Below the pieces are notes generated by a model. It was not told where the DNA came from and did no database searches. It saw nothing but the letters and a program-made list of their open reading frames with translations. The translations under genes and the position numbers were made by a program. A stretch of DNA of 64,000 nucleotides, from assembly GCF_001949145.1 (NCBI RefSeq), contig NW_019091421.1:1402206-1466205 (forward strand), given 5' to 3'. Source of the stretch: Acanthaster planci (lineage: Eukaryota; Echinodermata; Asteroidea; Valvatida; Acanthasteridae). Positions 1-13,413 of this stretch are shown piece after piece. Positions within the stretch are counted from its first letter, which is position 1, and every line of letters starts with the position of its first letter.

Positions 1-3000
1 TCAACAATCCAAAATATGGAAAAGGAAGTGAAAGCTCTTTATGGTTCCATTTTTGCCCTTGCTTTACAAGGCAATCCACATTGATCTGTTTATTATTGTA
101 CTGGCTCAGATTCTTTGCATTTACTGGTGACCCTTACTTATGTGTGAACATTGTTGTACATGTACATGTACATGTAGTTGTATCACCCACACTTATACTT
201 GATTTATACAGTTATACCAACCTGCTGCAAACTGGTTGCTGACTACAGTGATTTATACTGTGTACCGCAGACTAAACGCCTAAAAAAAGATCTGAAATTA
301 TATAAGCTGGATGATCCAGTTAAAAATCAGTATTTCCCTTGTTGGGTAAAACAAAAACAAAACAAAATTGGTATCTGTTAGTTTAAGTTAAAGGTTTAAG
401 GTAGGAGTGACACCATCAGGTCTACAATACTTGTTATGCAATACAATATTAAATAAATAACATGAATGTCATAATAATCTAGAAAGAAAATGTTGAAATT
501 AGTTCATCTTGGCTGGGACCGTGGAGGAAGGAAAAATATTTCTTGTAAAAGCCTTTACGTGTGAACTTCGAAGACACTGGATTCATTCGTGTCTTCCTTC
601 TGCCATGCTTCATTGTTCAGTGATTATATTAAGATTGAAGTGACAGTATCCACCGTTCAATGAGTGTGCAAACTGTAGGCCCACAGCTGTTTTTTGGCGC
701 ATCAACTTTTGAATGGCAACAAAGAGACATTGTCCAGGGACCGCAGTGTATACCAAACTATCTCACCCTGGCCAAAGCGTTGTGCTCTCCTGTCAGTGTT
801 CCTATTATTGAGTGCACAATAGTTCATAAATACGTCCAAACTGAGAGCAGTTTATTCCAAAGTACATGTACATGTACATACTTTCCTGTGCACTTTGTAC
901 ACTGTACAGGTCGTGTATGGTAGTACTAAATTTGTATGTACATGTACATGAATCTTATTCTATGTGGGGGAGGGGGGGATACATGTATGTACAAATAACA
1001 TGCAGTTGGGTACTATGGTACACTAAATGGATGTATTGTGTCATCTACAGTCATCAGCTTAAGTTACTCTACCATCACTTGCCCCAGATCCACACAAAAG
1101 TTGACCTCAATAGGGGCAGGAGAATGCTTCATTCTATGAATGGGGTTACCTTGACATCTGCACAAGGCGATTTGTGTTCTTTCAACAGAGCAATGTAGAA
1201 GTTTTTTCTGCAATTCTTTTTGGGCATCTGATTTCCATTTTGGGGGTTGGGTTGGTGGGGGGTGAGTAGTTATAATTGCATGGGCTTTGGAGTTGTGTGT
1301 GTTTTTCCAATCAAACATTACTCAAGCTCTGTGTGCACATCTTTCATTATGGAATTGTTGAAGGCTTCCATTTTGCAAACAGAACTTTAAGATAATCATA
1401 AATGTCATCATAATGCAGAGATTTCTACTTTTAGCAGGGACAGTTTTTGTTGTATGTGTGCGCAAGACCACTGCATTGTTGTTTACAGTGTGTACATTGA
1501 AGTGAATTACTTAGAATTCTGGACTTTTGCACCTTTTCAAACAATTGTATACCACCTGGTGATTGGGCCTACTATAATGCAAATATTTGTGTAGACTTTA
1601 GATTTAGATTTGTGCTAAATATGACAAGTATGTTGAGTACAAATTAAAGGTATGCGGTGTGTTTATATCCAATAAACCTAATACGTGTAGCCCGCAAAGA
1701 AAATAAGGAGAGAAATTCATTCATTCTTTATTATTTTTTCCACATCCCATGACACATTTTCAATACATATCTTTATATTCCGGAGTTATACATAATGATG
1801 TGGAAGGAGATCCCCCAAAAGCAATGCTTGTCAAGTAGGGATCCCCCGACTGAAAACCAAAATTTAACTTTGAACCTTAACTGAAGAAACTTCACACTTG
1901 AAAGAAACATTAAACAAGACTATAAGACAATTGACAAAGTTTGAACCTTACCTGAAAAAATTGTTGCATTAAGCAATTAACATATTCAAAAGAAACATTA
2001 AACAAGACTATGAAACAATCGACAAAACCAGACTTCAATCAAAGAGATGGAGAAATACTAAAAATTATTTTCACAGGTACGAGTTCATGATAGCCCGCTA
2101 CATTTTTCAGAATTCAAGTAACTGGACAAAAGATAATTTTAAAATTTGGATTTAAATAAGGGGAGACTGCAAATGGTAGTAAGAGCAGGGCTCACAGAAT
2201 CGGTAGTCCGACATCCCGGGACAACCAAAATATTTTGTTGGACAACCAAATGTTATAGACTGCCAGCCCGACGGGCAAGTACCTGTTTCAGCAACACATT
2301 TTTTTACTTTGCATTTTTGCATTGCATTTTAATCCCGGCATTTCCTAACTGAGTGACTTCCTAACCTCGATGTTGCATGACTGTACTTGTTCGGGTAGGT
2401 GCACAGTGGTACGTCCGATGGAATCGTGCACTGTGGTACGTCCGGTCGAATCGTTGGCATGAACAACGCAGCTGCATGTATATTCAGTCATTTTTCTTGT
2501 TCCAGATTGCAAAAACTATATTCAGTCATATTTCATCTCAATTATCTTCAAATTCCAATGAAATGGGGTCAGAGGTCTACCTTGTACATGTATGCAGGAG
2601 GTACTTCGAAAATATCTTCAAATTTCAAGCTTTTAATTTTGTCTTACAAGTGACGACGATACTTTTCCTAGTTCTGGATCGGTTTAGCCAGTTCTGGATC
2701 GCTTCACACATAAAAAGTAGTCAAGCGTAAACCCATTTTTCAGCCAAAACATTGCGACAAGCATATTGTCTATTAAAGTATGTCTTATTTTAAAGGGGAT
2801 TAGTTTTTATATTAGAATTTCGGTGCATTAAAATGGATAGCCTGCATAAATTTTGACTTGACTTTGCTGCTCAGTGAGCCGTCAACGTTAAGTGCCCCCC
2901 CACACCGCAAAGTTGACAAACCCATTACGTCACGTACACATCTGTTACGCACTTGTAGTTGAGTTCACGATGTTTGTACGTGTATTTGCATGCGCGATCC

Positions 3001-3713
3001 GAAACTAGGAAAAAGGTTCATTGAATCTTGTGTAGTGAGTGACCTACCAACCTGTATTTTTTTCAGGTGTCAATGTTTTTGTGCACCCATGATTTTTTAC
3101 AAACCGTCAACTAACGTTGAAGCGCATATCGGAAATTTAGCCAGAATCCCTTTTCTTGGAATTTTCAGGGAACAAAATTTGTACTGCAAGACTTCTATTT
3201 TACCTTTCCAAAAAGAAGTTGTCTTAGCGTGTAATGCTGCAGAGCAATAGCAAAAAGGTGGGTTTTTATTTCAAGTGATCCAGAACTAGGAAAGTTACTT
3301 TAATTACTAAAAGCTTGGAGACCACGTGGGGCAAAAACTTCCTTGTCGGTGCAACTGAAAAAGAAATTCGGGCAACCAGATTTTAGACTCCCCTGCCTGA
3401 AGGACAACTGCGTTTTTAAAAATTTCTCGAGCCCTGAAGAGCATTGAGCCAGTTGGGTATTCCAACAGCACATGCCCAAAATGAAGTGTGTCCAAGGTCA
3501 TTCGGACACACGTGGTCTGCCCTATCAGGGCAGCCCTGTGCAAACTCACGTGTGTGCTTTCTTCCCAAAAGACTGTGCTTTTTGAAATACTGGACTGACT
3601 TATCAGTAATGACTAGTGAGCTGAAAAAAAAAATCATGCTTTAAACAAAGAAATGAAAAACCTCATTTAGCATTATGTAGTGACATGACCATTCCTTCTT
3701 GTGCCATTTCCAG
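1..3713 (+). other. Upstream intron of unk (or intergenic)
   Basis: No supportable coding exon is visible. The first unk exon in the window starts inside a CCCH finger, so this stretch is most simply the intron before it, open to the left. It holds GTACAT-type palindromic tracts near 156-176, 861-880 and 936-952, a diverged direct repeat at 1869-2026, and AT-rich sequence. The short ORFs in it have no recognisable domain and lie in several frames. Confidence 0.6.
1869..2026. repeat. Diverged direct tandem repeat, two units
   Basis: TTTGAACCTTAMCTGAA occurs near 1869 and 1940, and AAAGAAACATTAAACAAGAC near 1901 and 1989. The two units are therefore about 71-88 bp apart and differ by a small insertion. 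No coding potential was seen. Confidence 0.7.
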
Positions 3714-6700
3714 ATGCCCTTATCTACATCGCACCACAGGGGACACGGAAAGACGCTACCACCTGCGCTACTACAAAACGGGCACGTGCGTCCATGAAAC
3801 CGATACCCGCGGCCACTGCGTGAAGAACGGCCCGCACTGTGCATTTGCCCACGGGCCCCACGACCTGCGCCAGCCCGTGTACGACATACGGGAAGTGCTT
3901 GCCCAGCAGGATCCCCAGGCAGTGATTTCGGAGATGCTGAAACCGTCTAACGGGACAGGGATGGGATTATGTAACATTACTCTATCAGACAAAGATAAGG
4001 CAATCGTAGACGATCCAAGATGGGGAGGTAAGTTCAATCGAAACACCTGCATGTTTATGGAACGGGCCCAGTTTAATTTCCTTTGCTAAGTCTGTTTGCT
4101 TGTGAACCCTGAAAACGCTTCCCCTCATGTAAAGTGTGATTCCATTGATAGGGGATGTACATGTAGTTGCATGTGAAGTCAGATACTGTGTTAGAGGCAT
4201 GTAGTGCTTTTGTCATGAAAGGTTATGATTGTACATATAGCTAAATTGTATGTGAACTTAAGTCTTTTAAAAGCAGAAACAGTTCACTGGTACCCAACCA
4301 TGTGGAAAATGAATACCCGGTTCCAGTAAAACCCTTTGGTTTCTAAAAGCACATCTGTAGTGTGCTACTTTTTGAAGGCTGAACCACAATAAATGTGCTC
4401 CTAGATTTTTGCACAGAGCACACCTGTCAAAGCAATCAACAGGTGATTCAGGCCTGAATGCGCCATTTCTCATACCATGCAGGAGCTTGCAAATCAATCA
4501 GTACCTTCCACTAAATTTCTGCTTTTAAACAGTCTGCCATTCTGTGACCGTTAAAAGTCACCTCCCCTTCTCAAACTGCAGACACCAACTTTGTCCTGAC
4601 CAACTACAAGACGGACCTGTGCAAGAGGCCACCGCGCCTCTGTCGCCAAGGCTACGCCTGCCCCTATTACCACAACAGCAGAGATAGGAGAAGAAGCCCA
4701 CGCAAGTTTCGTTACAGGTAAACTTGTTTTCAGTCGCTTTGGCCTTTTGTCCCCATTCTCATAATCACTTTCTTCAAGTTTAGAAGCCTGTTTTCTTCCA
4801 TTTTATTTCATTTCATAATTACCCGTTAGTCCTTGGCCTGTCGAAATGCGTCGGTGTCAGTTGGTTGTCAGTTGTACTCCTCCGTTTTCAAATCTGTTAA
4901 AAAAAAATTGTGTCACAGCAAGAAAACATGTTTCTTATTCTGTTTATTTTTGAAATCCCCTTCAGATCAACTCCTTGCCCTAATGTGAAACTCACCGATG
5001 AGTGGGGTGAGCCAGAGAACTGTGAGCAAGGCGACCAGTGCCCCTATTGCCACACCCGGACTGAGCAGCAGTTCCACCCGGAGATCTACAAGTCCACCAA
5101 GTGCAACGACATGCAGCAGACCGGCAACTGTCCCAGGGGGCCTTTCTGTGCATTTGCGCACGTCGACCGTGAGTCCTGGCCATTTCACAGTTAAATCTAT
5201 GCCAGTGTTGTTGTTGTTTTTTTTTCTGGATTGGCTGTGATGTAAAGACAACACCAAGCATGTTTGCTCTGAAGAAATCACTCTATCTGAAGAGAAATGT
5301 CATGCATAAAAAAGTTACATGGGAAGTGGAATAAAGTGCATCGCTCGTTTCCTGTGAAGATCTGCGCAAGTGAACAGTTGATGCATATCAGAGCCGTAAG
5401 AGAGCACGCTCTATTGCTGGCAATTTCATTCATGTGTCGATGGATTCAAAAGCCATATACAAAGATTACAGCATATCAAGCAGAATCTCATAACATGCAG
5501 GCTACATGTAATGGATCTTGCTGATATGCAGACACATAAGCAATCTTGAGCTCCGGTTGTTGAAACTGCTCTGCTTTTGTTTGAAATTTTTCGATTTAGG
5601 AAGTGAGTGAAAATCGTCAGTTGAATTTGTGGCGGAGAGTGGTTGTAGAGTAACATTGTGAATGTGCAGTTGGTGAATGGTCAGTTTACATTAGACAATA
5701 TCAAGATGTCAGCCTAAAACATTGATGAGGTGTTTAACAAAGTAACTTCATTTATCTACCCATTGGTTTGGTTTGCTAAAAATTGTACCCTAGAGCTACC
5801 CATATATTTATCCAAGTTTATCTGGTTGTTTGAAATTGACTCTTGTAAATCTGGAGAAATCTTCTTGTCAGAGACCCCCACTACTTACAAGGGGGGAGTT
5901 TTTTTTATTGATCAGTTATTGATTTCTTTTGGGGGAGCAGGGATAAGGCCAAACAAAAAAATAGCTATGTTTCCAGTTACCCGACCTAGTCTAGAAAATC
6001 ATGCGGAACCTATATCTGTTTATTCAATAAAATATAAAAACTTATATTGCCTTGCCCTGAGCCTTTTTTTATGTATATCTTCCTGTACATTTATTGTTTT
6101 TAATTTTTTTTGGGGGGGGCATGAGATGGACGGCTCTTGTGTGTTTGTATTTCAACAACCAGCTGCTTTACTACTCAATCACAGTGCTGATATGTAATAT
6201 TGACGTGCACATGTACAGTATGAAGCTGACACTGACTTAGTACCTGTTACAAATATATATCCTCCAAAAAAACCATCATCTGACCCTAATTTTTTGGGTT
6301 ATAAAAATTGAGAGTAAAAAAATATTTTACCCAACCTACCACCCTAATTTATTTTTCAGTGTAATAGGAAACACAACTAGTTTTTGTTTGGCCTAAGCTG
6401 CTTTATACTTATGCTGACCAATGTTGCTTGCTTGAGCTCTCCAAACTTTTTCCCATTTTACTCTCAAAATGATTCTTGGTCTCCTGCTTAGGAATGAAAC
6501 ATCCTAAAAGCGAGAAAAAAATAATTTTGGTTACAACTATGTCATGCGATATATTTGTTAACAGATGAAATGACAACACATCGAGATTTCAGCGAGGATG
6601 TGAGTATTATCCCACAACTGTCATCAAGTAACACAGCGGTCATCGGAAGTCCCATGGGAACATCACTTCATCAACAGGTAGGATCTGAGCTCATACTGTT

Positions 6701-9700
6701 AGAACTCTCAAGTATCAGTAAGTGGTATTGAAGTGTAGAATCAAGGATGCACCATCGAGTTTGATCACATGGATGGGTACTTACTGAGGTATGGATCACT
6801 TAATCAAGTAAAAGTTGACCTGGAAGATATCTGGGTTCTTTCCATATCAAAGTAGTTTCGGTCTCTAGGTGTACCAACAGTGCAGCAGAGTATGTGACTG
6901 CAGACTATTCGGCCAGTAGTCTTGGCCTCGTTGAAAATCAGCATTTTATTCAACAGCTGTGACTATTCAGCATGGTACACTGATTGCAAGAACTTGAACT
7001 GGAGCCACTTAATACCTTATTCAGATGAAAAGATTGTTCAGGAGCTCCACAAAATTTGGTTAGATGTCCAGATGGAAGCCATGTGGTTTCCCGTCTCTTC
7101 TCTCCATTTTTTTGTGCAGGTGATGGGTGGGGACCCAACCTTCTCGATTGCACCCAGCAACATGCCAGGACCAATTGCCAAGCCACGCTCCAACAGCACT
7201 TCCAGTAACTACTCATCCGACAGCCTGCACCATAACATGTATCCTAGGGCGCCAGGGTCTGAACGAGAAGAGGCATACGTAAGTGTCTCTCGCCTCTATT
7301 TAAATATTGATATTGTGGAAGTGCTGCCAATGAAATTTGGGTAATTCCAGAAAGTAGGGGTCCAAAAGTATGACATTTTTGTGTCCCTGTTACATCTGAC
7401 CTTTGTTATTTGACATGGAAATATTACCGGAATTGATGTCAAACTGTTACTATTTGTTTGACAGGTAATTTGCATTAGTTCATCACTCTTGGAAATTAGA
7501 AAATCTGCTCTGAACTTACAAAATCAGATGTCAGATGTGACAGGGTCACCAAAAAAAGATGCACCCCTAATTTCTGGAATTACCCATAAACTGCCGTAGT
7601 CATAAGATAATGATTTTGTATCTGTTAACATGTGCCATAACATTCCCTGCACTCCACCAAGATTCCTTCTTAGAAATGAGGCAGCTGTAATAAAGTTCAT
7701 ACTGGAGTGCGGAAGTGGTTCTGATCTGCCCTGGCCTAAAGCCTTGTCTTGTCAGAGCCAAAATGAAAACTCTGTCATACATAAGTCCAGGGCAGCCTAC
7801 AAATATTGGCTTCTCATTAAGTGAACGGTAAAATGAATACTGACCGAAAGACAGTTATGAAGCACGTGCAATGTAGAGGTAGAAGTCGGTGTAAACAAAG
7901 TGGAAAGCTCACCACACTTCTCCGTCATTCAACGTTTATTATAATATTTTATATCTTTCATTCCTAATCTCTGTTATGTTCGTGTTGATATTCAGAGCTC
8001 ATTATTACCAACCAGTCATTTAGCGTCAATGAGCCATCCACTGACAGTCTCTAGCTCAAGTTCTACAGCTTCTAGTACAATGTCGGCAACAGCAGCACCA
8101 TTCTATCCACCCAGTGACACAGTGGAATCAGTTTTAGGTAAATAATTATCAGAGAAAAACACTCTTTCAGTCGGATGGTTTGAAAGTGTTGTCATCATTT
8201 AAAGGCTGAAAGTTTGAAAGTAACGATAACTTCAGTGTAAAGTTTGTAGATAGCATGGAGACATGCCACTGTACATGTTATTTTAGGACTTCCCAGGTCC
8301 CCAAGAACAGAGCTGTTAATTTCTCCTTGAAGACATTTACCCGGATTGTATCGACTTGTTTTGTGGTTCTGAGCTGCTTATAATTAAATCTCTGTCAGAT
8401 TGTACTCTTGTTGACTCACAAAAATATAATGAACGCCAATAAAAACCTGTCAGCTAGAGCATTTGAATAAATATGCTAGTATTGCTTAGAAAGTGTTGGA
8501 ATGTCATCTTGCGTTTTTAAATTCACCCCCCCTTCCCCAATTTCTTCAGGCAACGCTCTGGACGATATGCACCTAGAAGATATTGATGTAGCAGCGTTGG
8601 AGAAGGAACTAGACAACGAAACGTCATCGATATCAAGCTCTGTAGCAAGTATAGGTCATTTATCAGTGGGTGAGTGGTTTGTCTTCCTCAGGAGTTTATC
8701 AAGTCTCACCCGGTCTAGATCTACTCTTCCCCTGTTTACCCTTACTGGTAAATTGTCACCTTGAAACGTCCTGCCACTCTCATTGTAATCTTGACACTTC
8801 AGCACATTGTGGTTGCACTTCAGCATACCGGAATCCTCCTTACAGATCTAGGTGTAAAGTTGGTGTTGTAGTGCCAAGGTCCTTGTCATTAACTTAATTC
8901 GTAAGGTCATGTGGCATGGCGTGTGAGAAGCCAAAAATAGCACCTAATGGTGTCAAGATGGTTTCTGTGCACACGTTTATCTCATAGGAGCATCACATAG
9001 TGGTGCCATTTGCACTCTAAAACAAGCATAAGAAGTCAATAACATCAAGTTTAATTTGTGTATAATGGAGTGGACTTGATAATATACCAATGTGTGGATG
9101 AGGTAAATCAACAGTGTCCGTGTTTTACCCTTTGGACAGAAAAAAAGTAGCATGAGAACATAACACAAAGATTATACTTAAATAATGAGACATTGGGGCT
9201 GTTTAATCAATTGGGACCAAACACTCTAAGTACAGTCGAACCTGCCTCAGCGACCACCTGTGTATAATGTCCACCTGTCATTAACAACCAGTTCCAAATC
9301 CCCCCATCTAAAAAAACTATTGTTTACATACTGTACATTTTCACAGTGCTTTACTAGCAGCACGAGCACCACTAGTATACTGTTAATGATTCACAGTAAT
9401 TGGTTTACGGTGAATTGCTACATTTATTGGAGAGTAACTAACGGTAGAAACAACAGTAACTTATCTCAATTAATTGCATTAATTTGATGTAGACATTAGA
9501 CACAGCAAGCTACTGTTTTCATTTTACGGGTTCATTCTACATGTGTAGAAAAGGTATAATTTTCAAATTCACGTAAAGTTTAAATAGTTTAAAGTTTAAT
9601 TTAGTGTAAGAAAAGTAATAAAATAAATCTTAAAATATACAAAATATAAACAAGCATTACGCTTACGTGAATAAAATAAATAGGCAGTTTCTTGTAATTA

Positions 9701-12700
9701 AAAAACAGAATTTCTTTATTTGGGACAGGAGTAAGAATGCAACGGTCACTGAATAAGGCAGATCTGTCTGACATTACTTTTATGAACATGTAGGCCTACC
9801 ACTGCCTGTATAGTGAGACCACCTGTCCACAAAGACCACTTTTTCTGTTTCCCTTGAGTGGTCTTTCTGGGCAGGTTTGACTGTAGAAATTTACATGATG
9901 AACCGGATCGTTACCGAAATTAGTGTTTAAATCAGAAAATTGGAATTCTTAGGAAATACCATTTGGACTTCCATTATTAGAGAAGTCCCAACAGCTTTGT
10001 GGAAACAAAGTTTGAAGGATTTTTGCTTGTCCACAGGGGGAGGCTTGCCCGAAGGAAAGAATGACAAAAACCTCAAACTCAAAAATCTTGAAGTGAAGAA
10101 TGATACAATTTCTGATTTAATTTCTTACTTGCCGCGTTGTTGCAGGCTTAGGGTATGGCAGTTCAGCACCTGTCAGCATACCAGGCAGTGCCAGTAGCAT
10201 CGGCAGCAGTGGTCCCAATCATAAATCCTCCGTCACCGATAGTCCTAGTTCCCCTATGTCGCAGTTGTCGTATATACCGCACCACGTACATCCACAGCAG
10301 CAACAACATCAGCAGCAGCACCAGCAGCACCAGCTAGAACAGGTCAGAATATGAGCAGTCATAATTACCCCCAGATTAATGAGCAAAATATTTCTGATAC
10401 CCACACAAGTTTCTACAAAAAAATAGAGTGAATGATGGTTCGGTCAAGCGGACCAACCACGGTAGTTGAAGTTTGTTTCACTAGTTAAGTGATCGTTTTA
10501 TGCAGACCAAGGTGCTTTTTGAGCAGTTAGTAAACAGGTTCAGTCCTCCAATAGTGGACGCACAAAATGGAGTGCATCGCAGGTCATTCAAGAAATTAGT
10601 GCATGTGTTGAAGGTCGACCATATCAGAGTGCTGTACGCCAACTCACGTGCCCTGAATATGTTTCAGCTGGCATGACACTAGGTGCTTTGTTCTTCTGTA
10701 AATCTTTTGTAGCACAAATTTAGTCAAATCCGTGTGAGTGTTCCATTTGTTTCACTTGTTCTCCCCCCTCCAAATCTTGCCCTGATTAGGCTGCGGCAGC
10801 CTTCATGAGCCAGCCCAACACCCTCCCTCACCACGTGCGGCACGGCCCGCTCAGTCTGGCACCTGGTAACCCCACCAGTGAGGACGTATACAAGATGCAG
10901 GAAGAGATCTCTGCACTGAAGAACAAGCTGCATACATGGGAGGAGTCTTGGAAACAGGCCAAGCAGGTCAGGCATCTCCCCAGGCTGCATGTGAAAATGC
11001 AGAAGATTCCTGTTTTTTATCACTCTTTTGTGGAATGTGGTATATATCTGGTAAGAATTTGTTGTGTTTCCCATGAACAGCTTGCAAATTGCAGTGTACT
11101 GGAGAGGCATACACAAGTCAACTTGTGACAGATTGGGCAGCATTTTCAGGTTATACCAATGTATATTTGACCGTGTTGTCAAGGCATCACAAGATCAGAC
11201 ACAAGATCTTACACAAGACCAGTCACCAGACCGCCCACAAGTAACGGGGTGAACAGTGATAGAGGAATGCTTTCATTGCAATTCACCAGAATAGCTTGTG
11301 ACTTGAATTCAGACTGGAGGTCTTGTGTTAGTCTTTTGGGTGGTCCTGTGGGGTTCTTGTGATGGTCTAAGGGGTTTTGACCAGATCACTGGACCCATTT
11401 TTCTCTCATCATCTCTCGGCTGTTGTGTGAATAACTTGCACTTGTTTTTATGAGCGTGAATGCCACGCCTGATGCTGCTGTGTGATGCATCAAATTAATA
11501 AGTCCCAACTTCATACCACTTTTGATGTGTTTTGTTATCAAGGCATGCGATGCATGGAAAAAAGAGGCCACTGAATCCAGTGAGAAAGCTAGAATTGCAG
11601 AGCAGCAGAGACAACTAGCAATGCAGTATAAAGAAGAGGTGAGATCAAGTCCAGAACCTCTGCCCCGCCCCCTGAATTTAGACAATTTTCTGCTCCGCCC
11701 TGGAAGTCTGGGTGTTTAGCTGGCTCTGTAAGGCCCATTTAAAGAGCCTGGAAAAATCATCCCCTACTCGCGCTGGTTTTCATGCATGCAAATGCCGAGT
11801 GTTCACAACTACCAAATGTACAATGCAGTAAAATAATGCCATTGTGTCAGATTAACAGATTTAACTTTTTGGCTGCATGGTAAAAGTGAAAATAAAGTGC
11901 ACGTTTTTACATATTTATGAGAAGGACGTAGTTACACACCGAATCTATCCACTGATTTGTGTCCCTCACAAATACAAGCTCTGTGTTCTGAATTTCAGCA
12001 GTTCCGTTATGAAAGAAAAAAAGCAGTGACAACTTTTTGAATTGTTAAGAGTGGTGCCTTGTTGAGGCCTTGAGGACTTTGGTTCATCCATGTGTAAGAA
12101 AAATCCATGATTAGCTGGACTCATGAATGAAAAGAATAAAGAAGTTTTTAGATTTAGTTTATCTAGTGAAGTTATAGTTCCGATGTCCTTGAGTAGGACA
12201 AATGATTGCAATTTGTTTCTTTGTTTCTGCAAGGATTACATTTGACGCAGCCCCCACCCTTTAACCAAAACCCTCCCAAATCCTTTTCTGCAAAGTGGAG
12301 GAATTTAGAGGATTCAGGGTCTATGGCAAAAATGTATGGCTGATTTCGAAGGATGCCATACATGAAGGTCGTGGATTAGATTTTGTGTTGTTTGTGCTTA
12401 GTCAAGCACAAATTCAGCCCGATATTTCTTTTGAATCAACCGCACAGCTCAAGAGTGCCATTCGCACTGCTTCAACATAATGACAGGAATTGCCGGAGGA
12501 TTTGGAAGGATTTGGGCAGTTAGGCACACCTCCAAATGACATTTCAAAAAATTATGGAGGATTTGGGCTGAATACAGTTTTTTCATGTTGAAATTCGGAG
12601 GATTTTTGAGGATTCGGGATGGTTCCTAGTAAAAAGGCCGAGGGGGTTAGGGTTAATAGACTTTGCTGTGTTGGGCTGTTAATGCATTTTGAAAACATCT

Positions 12701-13413
12701 ACAAGCAGACTTTGCAATTCCTGCCGTGTATGTCCCCAAGCAAGGCAGTTTATCATGAGTGTTCATTGACACTTCCCTCCAGGCACTCAGCGAAGCCAAA
12801 TCATTAAAGCACGACATGGAAGGGCTGACTGGTGGCCCGCATCTACATATACTAAGCAAACTGGCAGACTTAAATAGTTTACCCCTCAGCAATCTCAAGC
12901 AAATGCAGCTCCAACTACGGCAAGACTTGGAGAAATTAGATAGGGTGAGTTACTGGCTTCTCCTTTTACTCCATACCTAATACAAGAATTCTTCTCAAGA
13001 ATACCGTCACTGTAACATTTTTATAGAGTTTTCTGTTTCACCAACATCTCAAAGCAACTTCCAATCAACAAAGGCTCAAAATCTGTGACAAAGTTACCCA
13101 TGGAATATAGTGCCATGTGTTGTAGCCTCAAGCGTGGCCAGACAAGCACTCCCAAGTCACGTCTGTTATTAATGTCTCTCCATTCTGAAGGCGCTGTAGT
13201 TATTTATTTTCTGCTTTGTTGCCGCACCAGGTAATTCACACCAAAGAGGCCTTGGGATGTTGCGCTTGCCAAGACCGGGAACGGAGTATATCCACAGCTC
13301 CCTGCCACCATCTCGTTCTCTGTGATGTCTGTGCTTCCAACATGCTCAATTGTCCCGTCTGCCACATTCAGATCACAAGTAAAATCACAGTGGCTCTCCC
13401 CTTGGGATCTTAG
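3714..13413 (+). CDS. unk: Unkempt: CCCH zinc-finger/RING RNA-binding protein (3' twelve coding exons)
   Basis: Twelve exons join in frame and give 666 residues to the stop at 13411-13413: 3714-4027, 4582-4717, 4966-5168, 6565-6677, 7120-7278, 7996-8137, 8550-8669, 10146-10342, 10790-10966, 11543-11638, 12783-12944 and 13231-13413. The first begins at CPYLHRTTGDTERRYHLRYY, the end of the second CCCH finger in known Unkempt proteins. The following fingers are visible: YKTGTCVHET..CAFAHG, YKTDLCKRPP..CPYYH, STPCPNV..CPYCH and YKSTKCNDM..CAFAH. Next come a Ser-rich linker with the VESVLGNALDDMHLEDIDVA motif, a Gln/His tract ending near 10342, a coiled coil (exons 9-11, WEESWKQAKQ|ACDAW), and a C-terminal RING-like CCACQDRER..CHHLVLCDVC..CPVC. 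In other animals Unkempt binds UAG/U-rich mRNA motifs and represses translation, notably in neurons. The N-terminal fingers and start codon are outside the window. Unkempt-like (UNKL) is the alternative name, but one invertebrate copy would be the joint orthologue. Confidence 0.95.
5943..6397. mobile_element. MITE with ~35-bp terminal inverted repeats (unk intron 3)
   Basis: The left end AAGGCCAAACAAAAAAATAG near 5945 is matched in reverse by CTAGTTTTTGTTTGGCCT near 6378-6395. Pairing continues inward over AGCTATGTTTCC versus AGTTGTGTTTCC. About 380 bp separates the ends, and no transposase is encoded. The superfamily was not determined. An ORF crossing the left end (5730-6197) is not a gene. 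Confidence 0.75.
7339..7585. mobile_element. Foldback MITE with ~75-bp TIRs (unk intron 5)
   Basis: GGGTAATTCCAGAAAGTAGG at 7339 is answered by CCTAATTTCTGGAATTACCC ending at 7585. The inner arms also pair (TGTTACATCTGAC versus GTCAGATGTGACA). The element lies about 60 bp after the 5' splice site at 7279 and has no coding capacity. Confidence 0.8.
9233..9883. mobile_element. Non-autonomous Tc1/mariner (pogo-like) element
   Basis: The terminal inverted repeats are CAGTCGAACCTGCC at 9233 and GGCAGGTTTGACTG ending at 9883, flanked on both sides by TA (9231-9232 and 9884-9885). That is the target duplication of the Tc1/mariner group. The ends resemble pogo/Tigger termini. The 651-bp body is AT-rich and carries no transposase, so this is an internally deleted or MITE-type copy. 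It sits in the unk intron between 8669 and 10146. Confidence 0.75.

Noticed and set aside
5730-6197. 155-codon plus-strand ORF
   Set aside because: It crosses the left end of the MITE at 5943 within an unk intron and resembles no known protein.
10724-11182. 152-codon minus-strand ORF over an unk exon
   Set aside because: It is opposite a phase-consistent unk exon (10790-10966) and its translation looks like antisense of coding plus intron.
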